In this document: positions 25,535-32,838 of the stretch, piece by piece
Position numbering within the stretch: the first letter of the stretch is position 1
How the letters are laid out: each line of letters starts with the position of its first letter
Assembly (NCBI RefSeq): GCF_003284895.1
Contig: NZ_QMDV01000004.1
Coordinates: 453,787 to 517,786 of the forward strand
Origin: Pontibacter arcticus
GTDB lineage: Bacteria > Bacteroidota > Bacteroidia > Cytophagales > Hymenobacteraceae
Length of the DNA stretch: 64,000 nt
Direction: 5' to 3'
Made by a program: the position numbers and the translations under genes
The notes under the pieces: model-generated
What the model saw: the letters and a program-made list of their open reading frames with translations, nothing else
What the model was told of the DNA's origin: nothing
The model's database searches: none

Positions 25535-26530
25535 ATGAAAAAGATAGTATTATCAATAGCTCTTGTAGTTTCTGTTCTGGGTGTGCAAGCCCAGAACAGA
25601 AAACATGTAGCCAACTTCTCGCTGTTTCAGCAATATTTTAACCCTTCCCTGACAGGCTACGAAGGGTCAATGGTAAAATCGTTTTACCGCAACCAATGGA
25701 CTGGCTTTGAGGATGCGCCAAAAACCATTTTTGCCTCCGCAGAACTGGACCTGGCAGATATGGCTTCCTGGAAAAAGGACGGTGTGCTTAAAACAAACCA
25801 AAACGATAGCTACAACAGACAGACAGGTGGCAAACACGCTTTCGGACTTACCCTCCTGAACGACCGTTTCGGCCCATTTAAGGAAACACAGGTACAGCTA
25901 AGTTACGGCGCACGGGTGCAGTTATCAGAAAAGTTAAGCCTGCGTTGGGGAACAGCACTTGCGTACAGCTCGCAGCAACTGGATGGTAACAAACTGACAG
26001 TTGACCAGGAAAATGACCCTGAATTTGTTGATGTGATCGGAAACAATGGCAAAGTAAACCGCCTGGATCTGAACATGGGCCTGACGCTTACGGGAGAGAA
26101 TTTTTATGTTGGTTATGCGATGCAGGAAATAACAAAAGGTAAATTACTGTCTTCCGGCGACGAATACCTGCAGAACAATGTACCGCAGCACCATGTAGTG
26201 CAAGCCGGGTTTCGTGCACCGGTTTCTGATCAGTTTGGGGTAGTAGTAAACAGCTTGTATCGCTACGACAGCAAACTCGAAGAAACGCTGGAGGGCCAAT
26301 TGAAAGGTGTTTACCAGAACATGTTCTGGGTAGGTGCCGGCTACCGGAAAGATTTGGCTTACAGTGTAAACGCGGGCGTGCGCCTAAGTCAGTTAAAGAT
26401 TGGCTATGTGTACGAAATGCCGGCAGGTGATGCCAGCTCTATCAACAGAAATACAAATGAGATCATGCTTACTTACAACCTGATACCTGTAAAGTATCCG
26501 AAGTATGGCAAGAAAGTAACCATGTGGTAA
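25535..26530 (+). CDS. PorP/SprF-family type IX secretion outer-membrane protein
   Basis: A 331-residue barrel with signal peptide MKKIVLSIALVVSVLGVQAQ. The PorP/SprF signature is plain: FSLFQQYFNPSLTGYEGSMVKSFYRNQW, followed by alternating beta strands. Members assist export or surface anchoring of type-B CHU_C cargo proteins, and are normally encoded next to their cargo. Here it starts 5 bp after the stop of the giant gene, and its own end overlaps the frame of the following OmpA-like gene, so the three form one operon. Probably dedicated to this cargo rather than the core PorP of the secretion motor. Confidence 0.92.
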   Translation: MKKIVLSIALVVSVLGVQAQNRKHVANFSLFQQYFNPSLTGYEGSMVKSFYRNQWTGFEDAPKTIFASAELDLADMASWKKDGVLKTNQNDSYNRQTGGKHAFGLTLLNDRFGPFKETQVQLSYGARVQLSEKLSLRWGTALAYSSQQLDGNKLTVDQENDPEFVDVIGNNGKVNRLDLNMGLTLTGENFYVGYAMQEITKGKLLSSGDEYLQNNVPQHHVVQAGFRAPVSDQFGVVVNSLYRYDSKLEETLEGQLKGVYQNMFWVGAGYRKDLAYSVNAGVRLSQLKIGYVYEMPAGDASSINRNTNEIMLTYNLIPVKYPKYGKKVTMW

Positions 26531-26541
26531 TCGGAAGAAAG

Positions 26542-27711
26542 ATGAAAAAAATAGTTTACACCATTGCCTTTATACTTGCAAGCGGCGCTGTGGCCAACGC
26601 CCAGTCTGTACTGAAAGAAGCTACTCATGAGCTGGCAGATATTACAGTGCTGCAGGATGATCTGCTGATTTACACCATGAAAGAAGCAGGTGGCCAGTAC
26701 ATTTACACTGAGAAACGCGGGGAAAGCGGAACGGTTAAAAAAGAGACTATTCTGAATACAGGTTCTATCAATACCCTGATCGGGAATAATCCTGCCAACA
26801 ACGAGGTATATGTCTATCAGAAAAACGGCCGAAACGAGGAAGTAATCACTTTTTATACATTACAGAACGGTATTTTCGAAAAAACAGGCGACAGAGCGTT
26901 ACCTAAGTTAAAGAATCATTCTTACAACCTGGGCCTGTTCCTTTCTGCAGATAAAAACACGTTACTGGTAGCAGCCGAACTGGGTAAAAGCCGCGGCCAC
27001 GATGATTTATACCTGAGTACCTGGCAAAATAACAGCTGGTCCAAGCCTAAAAATCTGGGCAAAAGTATAAACACCCGTCAACCGGAATTTGCTCCTTTCC
27101 TGGCCAGTGATACCTTATACTTCTCAAGAAAAGAGGCAGATGCTGTGTATGCGTACAGTATTCCTTTTTCAGGCGGAAATGTAGCAGGAGAGGCAGTGAA
27201 GTTAGACGAAAGTATAAACAAGCTGAATACCTATAATGCTTATTATAAAAAGCAGGAAGATAGACAGTTGTGGATAACCGCTTCTACAGACAAAGCAACG
27301 CATACAGCTTTTGTGTTAGAAAAAACTGTTGCAGCACCTGAGCAGGTAGAAGAAGCTCCGGTTGTAGAAGTTGCTAAACCAGCTCCTGCAGTAAAAATAA
27401 AAGTGGCCAAACCATCTCTTGTCATGTTTCATAACCTGAACATTACAAAGCCAGCCTCACAGGATATGGCCAAGCTCACAGCTTTTCTAGCTAAGCAACC
27501 AGAAGGCACCGCTTTAGTTGTAAAAGGCTATTCGGATGGCTATGGCTCTGCTGAGGCAAAAGATTTTGTAAGCCGTAACAGGGCAGTACAGGTGCAAAAT
27601 TACATCCAGCAAAACTACCCAACCAAGAACTTCACCATCACACTTGAAAGTGAAGTTCTGGAGCAGAAAGGCAAAGCCAATCGTAAAACGGAAGTTTACC
27701 TGATGCAATAA
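26542..27711 (+). CDS. OmpA-family peptidoglycan-binding protein of the secretion cluster
   Basis: A 389-residue exported protein. ATG at 26542 gives MKKIVYTIAFILASGAVANA, a signal peptide; the upstream frame from 26524 overlaps the PorP stop and is not needed. The middle part (about 60-260) has repeated beta-strand motifs like the PD40/TolB-type propeller seen in PorE-like proteins (FAPFLASDTLYFSRKE). After a Pro/Val/Glu linker comes a divergent OmpA C-terminal domain: VVKGYSDGYGSAEAKDFVSRNRAVQVQNYI, which should bind peptidoglycan. Last gene of the operon, followed by a strong terminator. It probably anchors the cargo/PorP complex to the cell wall. Confidence 0.85.
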   Translation: MKKIVYTIAFILASGAVANAQSVLKEATHELADITVLQDDLLIYTMKEAGGQYIYTEKRGESGTVKKETILNTGSINTLIGNNPANNEVYVYQKNGRNEEVITFYTLQNGIFEKTGDRALPKLKNHSYNLGLFLSADKNTLLVAAELGKSRGHDDLYLSTWQNNSWSKPKNLGKSINTRQPEFAPFLASDTLYFSRKEADAVYAYSIPFSGGNVAGEAVKLDESINKLNTYNAYYKKQEDRQLWITASTDKATHTAFVLEKTVAAPEQVEEAPVVEVAKPAPAVKIKVAKPSLVMFHNLNITKPASQDMAKLTAFLAKQPEGTALVVKGYSDGYGSAEAKDFVSRNRAVQVQNYIQQNYPTKNFTITLESEVLEQKGKANRKTEVYLMQ

Positions 27712-27730
27712 GTATAAAAATAAGTTTATG

Positions 27731-27761
27731 AAAAAAGCCACTCTGTTTGAGTGGCTTTTTT
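27731..27761 (+). terminator. Terminator of the type IX cargo operon
   Basis: AAAAAAGCCACTC (27731-27743), TGTTT loop, GAGTGGCTTTTTT (27749-27761). Lies 20 bp after the OmpA-like gene and just before the left att repeat. Confidence 0.92.
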
Positions 27762-27776
27762 GTTTTAGAGATGTAC

Positions 27777-27802
27777 TTGATCGGTTACTTTCCGATGCAG
27801 AA
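27777..27802. repeat. Left attachment site (att)
   Basis: TTGAT, one variable base, then the 20-mer GGTTACTTTCCGATGCAGAA. 25 of 26 bases match the right copy at 34770-34795 (C here, A there at the sixth position). This copy is the displaced duplicate of the mnmE 3' end. Confidence 0.92.
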
Positions 27803-27860
27803 AGTAAGTAGGGCGTATAACTTGTTAGTAATTAATAACTTATCATTAAAATTAAATTAT

Positions 27861-27881
27861 AAGGTACAAATAAGGAACAAA
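27861..27881. repeat. Candidate left arm-type integrase sites
   Basis: AAGGTACAAAT (27861-27871) followed by the degenerate AAGGAACAAA (27872-27881). The first 11 bases are identical, in the same orientation, to 34616-34626 near the other end. Placement about 60-80 bp inside the att core suits an arm-type site. Confidence 0.6.
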
Positions 27882-27919
27882 ACTATTTAAGCAGCTACTT
27901 TTATAAACATAGTAGGCAT

Positions 27920-27947
27920 AAAAAAAACCGCTCCAATGGGGCGGCTC
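27920..27947 (-). terminator. Terminator of the element's leftward operon
   Basis: On the minus strand GCCGCCCC pairs with GGAGCGGT (one wobble) around ATTG and runs into seven T. It lies about 30 bp after the last gene of the element. Confidence 0.8.
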
Positions 27948-27974
27948 TTTCCAAGAAACATGAATAATAATATT

Positions 27975-28631
27975 TTATCCCACTCTGCGTGAGGTCACTT
28001 TACTCTTAAGCAAGTGAATGTTGATATTTGTTGTGTAGCCGCCTGCCTGATAGTCCGTAACCTGCCTTAGCACGTCGCCTACAAAGTTTGTGCTGTACTT
28101 GCTTGATAAATAGTCCAGTATATCCGCTGCCTCCTTCATGTACAGATAAGCTTCTTTTTCCGCTTCTGTAACCGCGTATGTTGTATACATCGCCTCTACC
28201 TGGTTCAACTTCTCGGCGTTTGCCACTACCACGCCCTCCACGATCATAACGCTATCTAACGCCTTTAGGCCGTATGGTGTCCTTGCTTCACGTTGCTGAA
28301 ACTCCTGCACTTCGCTTAAAGCCTTTTCGAGCGTTCGCAAGTCTGGTAATTCTATCAGTTCCTGTACCTTCTCTGTGGAAAAGGTTAGTGTTCCAATTCT
28401 TACGGGCTCCGTGCCTGCTACCTTCTCCCGTATCAGCTGCTGAGGCCTTTGCTTTAGTAGCCGGTTTAGTTCTGCCTGTGTCAGATCTCCGAGTTCTAAA
28501 GCCTTATAGGCCACTACTACTTCCTGCACAAGTTGTAAGGCTTGCCCGGCACGTTGGCGGTACGAATTGATTTTGTCTGTCTCCTGTGCCATTTGAATTG
28601 GCTCTGATGGAATTTCTACTTTGATCATCAT
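27975..28631 (-). CDS. Hypothetical protein of the satellite, 218 aa
   Basis: Soluble, helix-rich protein of unknown family. It starts MMIKVEIPSEPIQMAQETDK (two adjacent ATGs at 28631 and 28628). A central region VAGTEPVRIGTLTFSTEKVQELIELP is followed by long helices, and the C-terminus YQAGGYTTNINIHLLKSKVTSRRVG is basic. It is the last gene of the operon, in the place where satellites often keep packaging-interference or accessory genes, which makes it a candidate for that class, but there is no sequence motif to support it. No signal peptide or membrane segment. Confidence 0.65.
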   Translation of the reverse strand: MMIKVEIPSEPIQMAQETDKINSYRQRAGQALQLVQEVVVAYKALELGDLTQAELNRLLKQRPQQLIREKVAGTEPVRIGTLTFSTEKVQELIELPDLRTLEKALSEVQEFQQREARTPYGLKALDSVMIVEGVVVANAEKLNQVEAMYTTYAVTEAEKEAYLYMKEAADILDYLSSKYSTNFVGDVLRQVTDYQAGGYTTNINIHLLKSKVTSRRVG

Positions 28632-28661
28632 AGAATAAAGGTTTAAGGGTTTATTATGGAT

Positions 28662-28889
28662 TTATTTAAAAGCAATTTTTACCACGTCATCTAAGGAATC
28701 CGTACCTAATTTATCCTTTACCTCCTCCTCTGTCAGTCTGCCTTTATCCGGCCAAAGGGAGTAACTGTTATCGCTCCACTTGATGAGCGTAGGAAACGGC
28801 TTTGCCTGCTTTCTTAATTCGGCCGCTGCCTGGTGGTGGCTGATACCGCCGCTCAGCATCTGTTTTAAAATTGTTCTGCTGTCTTTCAT
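28662..28889 (-). CDS. Small satellite protein, 75 aa (paralogue A)
   Basis: Begins MKDSRTILKQMLSGGISHHQ. Its N-terminal 25 residues align with the adjacent 85-residue protein (KQMLSGGISHHQAAAEL here, KQLISGRISPQEAAARL there), showing a shared helix-turn-helix-like element; the C-terminal half (WSDNSYSLWPDKGRLTEEEV here, AANGLYNIGSETGLTYEEM there) also matches in pattern. So the two arose by duplication. The family is not recognised. Directly downstream of terS, which is a common site for packaging-related genes. Confidence 0.7.
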   Translation of the reverse strand: MKDSRTILKQMLSGGISHHQAAAELRKQAKPFPTLIKWSDNSYSLWPDKGRLTEEEVKDKLGTDSLDDVVKIAFK

Positions 28890-28927
28890 CTGCTGTTATC
28901 TGGTAAAATGAGTTAATACATTCGCCT

Positions 28928-29185
28928 TTATGATGGCAAGCCGTTACCTCCTAAAAGCGCATCATCTTCATCAATCTCTACATAAAGGCTGCCTGCAAAC
29001 AGCTCCTTCATTTCTTCGTATGTAAGGCCCGTTTCGCTGCCAATGTTATACAGGCCGTTTGCCGCTCTGATGGCTAAAGCTATGCTGTTAGTTCCTTCCT
29101 CCGTTTGGAGCCTTGCAGCGGCCTCCTGTGGGCTTATTCGGCCGCTTATCAGTTGCTTTAGTACATTCCGTTTCTTGTCTGTCAT
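28928..29185 (-). CDS. Small satellite protein, 85 aa (paralogue B)
   Basis: Begins MTDKKRNVLKQLISGRISPQ, 4 bp after the terminase small subunit gene, and ends in an acidic and Gly-rich tail (EIDEDDALLGGNGLPS). It is the paralogue of the 75-residue protein that follows it. Tight spacing to terS suggests co-translation and perhaps a shared role, such as modifying DNA recognition by the terminase, but this is only positional inference. Confidence 0.7.
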   Translation of the reverse strand: MTDKKRNVLKQLISGRISPQEAAARLQTEEGTNSIALAIRAANGLYNIGSETGLTYEEMKELFAGSLYVEIDEDDALLGGNGLPS

Positions 29186-29189
29186 GTGC

Positions 29190-29696
29190 CTATCTTTTAA
29201 GTTTTTGTAATAGTTCGTCTACTAACTGATCCAGTCTTTCCGGTGGCAATTTGTCAATCAGATCTGAGGCCGTTACATACCCGCCTAAATGCTTCATCAG
29301 CATATCAATAGCCGTAAGTTTGGGGTGCAATCGCACTTTCACTTTGCCGCCGTGGTTAGTTATTTCCTGTATGGCCGCCCGTTGTGCTGGGCTCAGGCTT
29401 TTGAGGTCTTTGAGTTCGCCTGTTTCAGGGTTTATCAGGTCGGGCATATCAGCAAATGCGACTTTAGCGAGTTCCTGTACAAGCTGTTTAACCTGTATTC
29501 CAGTTTTATCTTCTACCTGTTTTTGTAGCCGTTGTACTTCTTGCTGAATACTAACATTTGCTAACAGCCGCGCGCCTTGTTCGTTGGCTGTTTTCTCCGA
29601 GTAGCCCGACCTGATAGCGGCCGCCGTGGCGTTACAGTCCTTCATGTACTCCAGGCAGAACCGCTGTTGTTTAGGGGTTAAATTTTCTTTCTCCAT
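29190..29696 (-). CDS. Phage terminase small subunit (TerS)
   Basis: A 168-residue protein of the Terminase_2 family that recognises the packaging (pac/cos) site and loads the large subunit. The N-terminal signature is clear: LTPKQQRFCLEYMKDCNATA and then AIRSGYSEKTANEQGARLL, the conserved helix-turn-helix of TerS. The central part (FADMPDLINPETGELKDLKS) and C-terminal coiled region are also typical. The element carries no terminase large subunit, portal or capsid gene, so this TerS would have to redirect a helper phage's machinery, as in phage-inducible chromosomal islands. Spacing 25 bp after the initiator-like gene. Confidence 0.9.
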   Translation of the reverse strand: MEKENLTPKQQRFCLEYMKDCNATAAAIRSGYSEKTANEQGARLLANVSIQQEVQRLQKQVEDKTGIQVKQLVQELAKVAFADMPDLINPETGELKDLKSLSPAQRAAIQEITNHGGKVKVRLHPKLTAIDMLMKHLGGYVTASDLIDKLPPERLDQLVDELLQKLKR

Positions 29697-29721
29697 ATTA
29701 TTTATCAGGTTTGCGGGTGTG

Positions 29722-30681
29722 TTACTTCGTGTATGAATAATCAGCTGTATACTTATTCAGGTATGTATGAAAGGTGTCAAAGTCTTTGGTTTGGGGCTTT
29801 TTAGAAAGAAAGTAGGATATCAACTTGCTAACCTCAAGATTACCCGCTAAAAAGTCGTCAGCATAGGCGATAAAGCTATTCTCTATTTCTTCGAACCCGT
29901 ATTGCTGGCTCAACTCATACAGGGCATCTTCATTGCGTTGTAGGAAGCTGAGCTTTGTAATACTCTTTACCCGTTCGCCTTTCTTTTTGTCAGCGTTGTG
30001 CATTGTAACCCTTTGGGCATAGGTGCTGTTAAGCAAGTTCTTTAAGCGGCCAATTTCTAAAGCCTTAGCTTTAGCCTGTTGCTCAGCCTCCCTTTGTGCT
30101 TTTCGTACTGCTGCCTCTAATGCTTTTTGTTTCTTTGGATCTTCTGGATTATTACCATTAGAAAAAGAAAGAGAATGGTCTGTAGTTGAGTTATCAACTA
30201 CCATATTCTTTTCATTTTCTGAAGTTTCTTTTTTAGGTTCCTTAATATGTTCCTTATAAGTTCCTTTATGTTTGCTGTTTTCGGGCAAAAGTTTACCGAA
30301 ATAGGATAATAGTTTACCGTTTTCAGGTAATAGTTTTCCGTTTTCGGTAAACTGGTATATTTCAGGAATTAGGGCTATTACCTTTTCTTTGTTGATACTG
30401 AAGTAGGAGCATTTTGGCATTCCTTTTTTCTCAACTTGGATAATTCCTAAGCCCTCAAACTTTTTGATAATGGTAGATAAGTGAGCTTTCCTTATTCTTG
30501 TTTCTTCTGCAATCCTTCTTATAGAATAATAGAACTCATTCAGTCTTTTAAAGGAATTGGCCTTTACCATAAACCACTCAAACAGTACGATCTCGGGCAA
30601 GTCGAAAAAGTCGGTATAGTTTTGTAGTCTGAGAATGTTAAAAGCGAGCGGGTTAAATTCCTTTGGTTTTTGCTCATTCAT
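29722..30681 (-). CDS. Replication initiator-like protein with internal iterons
   Basis: A 319-residue protein. The N-terminal 110 residues form a winged helix (YYSIRRIAEETRIRKAHLST, IIKKFEGLGIIQVEKKGMP), like the DNA-binding domain of phage and plasmid initiators. A linker then repeats a 7-residue unit: TENGKLL, PENGKLL, SYFGKLL, PENSKHK; the DNA of these units is a four-copy 21-bp array (30265-30348). The C-terminal part has a charged coiled segment (KKQKALEAAVRKAQREAEQQ) and a helical region that may recruit helicase. Phage lambda O has its origin iterons in the same place, within the linker of the initiator gene. Role inferred from architecture. The start overlaps the VRR-NUC gene by 8 nt. 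Confidence 0.72.
   Translation of the reverse strand: MNEQKPKEFNPLAFNILRLQNYTDFFDLPEIVLFEWFMVKANSFKRLNEFYYSIRRIAEETRIRKAHLSTIIKKFEGLGIIQVEKKGMPKCSYFSINKEKVIALIPEIYQFTENGKLLPENGKLLSYFGKLLPENSKHKGTYKEHIKEPKKETSENEKNMVVDNSTTDHSLSFSNGNNPEDPKKQKALEAAVRKAQREAEQQAKAKALEIGRLKNLLNSTYAQRVTMHNADKKKGERVKSITKLSFLQRNEDALYELSQQYGFEEIENSFIAYADDFLAGNLEVSKLISYFLSKKPQTKDFDTFHTYLNKYTADYSYTK
30265..30348 (-). repeat. Four 21-bp iterons inside the initiator gene (candidate origin)
   Basis: Read leftwards the units are 30348-30328, 30327-30307, 30306-30286 and 30285-30265. The best-conserved core is GAAAACGGTAAACTATTA. 21 bp is two helical turns, so bound proteins would line up on one face. The units also encode the heptapeptide repeat of the linker. 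Confidence 0.8.
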
Positions 30682-31105
30682 TTAACCCCTCCCTTCTCTG
30701 GTTTATCCAGTTGTAAAAGTCTTGGAAGTCTTTAGCAACATAATATCTGCCGCCTGCCGCTCTTACCTGCTCCTGTGTTTCTGTCTGGTACTCTGAAAGT
30801 GTATCACGTCCTATCTTTACTTCTATGGAGTAATGAATACCATTCAGGCAGGCGTGTACATCTGCTGTGCCTCGCTTAGTGGTGCTTTTAGTCCACTTGC
30901 CTAACTTCTCATTATATTGGCCTTGTGTGTTGATGCGTACCGCGTAGCCTCCATTTAATCTGAAGTAGTCTATAATGCATTTTGTGAGGCCGTTAGCGTC
31001 TTTATCAGAATAGTTAGGTGCAACTATGCCGTATGCTGGAACATTCGGGAAACGCTCTCTTTTGCGCTCTAAGGATAGGTTCCGGATTATATCTAATGCC
31101 TTCAT
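30674..31105 (-). CDS. VRR-NUC nuclease
   Basis: A 143-residue PD-(D/E)XK nuclease of the VRR-NUC type often found in phages and mobile elements. The fold signature is complete: GYAVRINTQGQY, then RGTADVHACLNG with the catalytic Asp, IHYSIEVKIGRD with the E-x-K, and ETQEQVRAAGGRYYVAKDFQ. The ATG at 31105 (MKALDIIRNLSLERKRERF) overlaps the stop of the previous gene (ATGA); a longer frame to 31240 is basic and not homologous. It probably acts in replication or recombination of the element, resolving branched DNA, or in host DNA cutting. Confidence 0.85.
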   Translation of the reverse strand: MKALDIIRNLSLERKRERFPNVPAYGIVAPNYSDKDANGLTKCIIDYFRLNGGYAVRINTQGQYNEKLGKWTKSTTKRGTADVHACLNGIHYSIEVKIGRDTLSEYQTETQEQVRAAGGRYYVAKDFQDFYNWINQRREGLNE

Positions 31106-31392
31106 CCTTCGAGCCCTCCCTCTCTGAACTGTGCTATGTTGGTGGTAAAGAATCCGGCTCTGAAACCTGTGATAGGGCAAAAGCCTTTTCTGATCAGGGT
31201 TATGGCTCCGGCCTTGCGTAGGGTGGCAACGTAGCGGCAAATGTTGGCACGCTCTATACCCGTTTTTCGGGCAATCATTAGCATAGTGGCGGGGGTGCTG
31301 CCAAAAGCTGTTTTAACTATTGTTAGCTGCTTTTGCCAGTTTTTCGTATCTTTAGATTGACTTTTAAGATGGGGGGCGGCGGTGTTATGCAT
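31102..31392 (-). CDS. Winged-helix DNA-binding protein of the satellite
   Basis: A 96-residue protein starting MHNTAAPHLKSQSKDTKNW at 31392. The helix-turn-helix is ATMLMIARKTGIERANICRY followed by VATLRKAGAITLIRKGFCPI, a wing. The start overlaps the preceding gene's stop by 8 nt, and its own stop overlaps the VRR-NUC start by 4 nt, so these genes are translationally coupled. A longer start at 31449 would lie entirely within the upstream gene and is less likely. Possible roles: regulator of the replication module or a partner of the initiator. Confidence 0.75.
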   Translation of the reverse strand: MHNTAAPHLKSQSKDTKNWQKQLTIVKTAFGSTPATMLMIARKTGIERANICRYVATLRKAGAITLIRKGFCPITGFRAGFFTTNIAQFREGGLEG

Positions 31393-31723
31393 TGTTGCCC
31401 CCTTTCCGTTTCTTGCCAATATATCTGGCTGCTTCGGCCTGTATCTCATTATTAGACTTCTTGCGGCCGCCCTTTAAGTATGCAATAAGATCAGATTTGA
31501 AAAAGTACAAGCGGCCGCCCCGTTTTGAGGCTGCAAACTCTTTCCGTTGCACCATACTGTAAACGGTGGGTACAGCTAAATGTAAAAACTTAGCGGCTTC
31601 CTGAACTGTTAAAAATTCATCTGTAGCAGGCGGGCTGCTGGGTGGGGTGTTACTTAATGCTGTGCGAACAGCGTTTAGCATCAAGTTGCTTAATTCCTCT
31701 CCAGTTAATTGTAAAATTACCAT
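31385..31723 (-). CDS. MerR/excisionase-type helix-turn-helix protein
   Basis: A 112-residue protein. The DNA-binding region FLTVQEAAKFLHLAVPTVYS followed by MVQRKEFAASKRGGRLYFFK and SDLIAYL is the classic excisionase/AlpA-like HTH_17 pattern. An N-terminal helix (MVILQLTGEELSNLMLNAV) and a basic C-tail (RYIGKKRKGGNNA) flank it. In phage satellites such AlpA-like proteins switch on excision and replication genes; here it heads the operon containing the nuclease, initiator and terS genes, which fits. The other HTH protein at the integrase end could equally be the excisionase. Confidence 0.85.
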   Translation of the reverse strand: MVILQLTGEELSNLMLNAVRTALSNTPPSSPPATDEFLTVQEAAKFLHLAVPTVYSMVQRKEFAASKRGGRLYFFKSDLIAYLKGGRKKSNNEIQAEAARYIGKKRKGGNNA

Positions 31724-31837
31724 TGCTTACAAGTTTTATTAATTTGAACTTGTGCAATGTTACGTGCTTATAACTGTCTGTTTTGTAGTTAAGTAAGTAG
31801 TGTAAAAACAAAAGTAAAGAAGTAAAAACAAAAGTAA

Positions 31838-32770
31838 TTACCACTCCCTTTTTGATTTGTTTTGGCTGAAATTTCCCTTTAAATCCTCGTATTTCCAGTT
31901 GCTGAAATTGTCTGATAGCAGGCGTATGTATTTATCCTTACATTGAGTTGTTGATTCATACTGCACTGAAGCAATAGAGTAGAATTGATAAAATCTTTTA
32001 ATGACAAAGTATTTTTCTCCATTCCCCATATTGATTTTTTGTTGCTCAATACCTGTTTGGTTAAGGAAAGCGCGTTTCAAGAACAAATTAAACTGCTCCT
32101 GGCTTAAAAACGGTTGGTTATTATGTTTGGATAGTGTTGTTGCTAATGGTTTAAAGTGTTCAATTACCTCTTGCATTGGCATACCCTTACAGAATTGGTT
32201 TTCCTGGCTTGCCAACTCTTTAAGCGGATCCGGTGCTATATTGTCTTTGTCTGCTTCAACTTTAGCCTTTTCCTCCTCCAGAAACTTGATAAAATGCCTG
32301 CCAACGTGTTCTGTCCTGATACTGTCGAAACCTGGTGTCTCTAACTCTTTTTTGATAATATCTTCAGTTCTTTTTATCAGACTTTCAATATAATTTTTCT
32401 CTTCAAAAAAGTCCGTATTTTGTTGATTAAGCAAGCCCTTCGCATTGTCTTTGGAGCCCGTTATAGCAAAGTCATAGTTAAGTATCAAAGTATCTAAATC
32501 TCTTCTGCGGCAGGCTTCTAAAAACTTTTCTTTGTAGTTTCGACTGAAGCTATCAGCCATACCTCCAAATGTTGTTAAATAGTCCCCTTGCTCAAACTTT
32601 CGCTTTAATTCCTCCTTTCGCCTATCAGCTTCTGCCTTATCGTATTTATGCGATGATTTCCAGCTCCTGCCCCCGTCATAGGATCTATAGGTAAGGCCGT
32701 CTTTTTCCTTCGTTAGGTAATTGGCTCCATATTTGGCCTTTCTTGTTTCTTCTCTATCCGGATTGCTCAT
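31838..32770 (-). CDS. Hypothetical protein of the satellite, 310 aa
   Basis: Unrecognised hydrophilic protein of 310 residues. Residues 1-60 contain YLTKEKDGLTYRSYDGGRSW and a Lys/Glu-rich helix. The C-terminal 100 residues (FLNQTGIEQQKINMGNGEKY, FVIKRFYQFYSIASVQYEST) resemble in style the RteC-like or uncharacterised proteins that accompany integrases on Bacteroidota elements. It stands between the integrase and the replication operon, separated by gaps of 68 and 114 bp, so it may be independently expressed. No enzymatic motif is seen; it may be the satellite's accessory cargo. Confidence 0.65.
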   Translation of the reverse strand: MSNPDREETRKAKYGANYLTKEKDGLTYRSYDGGRSWKSSHKYDKAEADRRKEELKRKFEQGDYLTTFGGMADSFSRNYKEKFLEACRRRDLDTLILNYDFAITGSKDNAKGLLNQQNTDFFEEKNYIESLIKRTEDIIKKELETPGFDSIRTEHVGRHFIKFLEEEKAKVEADKDNIAPDPLKELASQENQFCKGMPMQEVIEHFKPLATTLSKHNNQPFLSQEQFNLFLKRAFLNQTGIEQQKINMGNGEKYFVIKRFYQFYSIASVQYESTTQCKDKYIRLLSDNFSNWKYEDLKGNFSQNKSKREW

Positions 32771-32838
32771 AAGTTTAAAATTAAGGCTGTTTAAATACCT
32801 GCGTTTATTAGCTGAATGCTAATAGTTGCGTTATGTCC

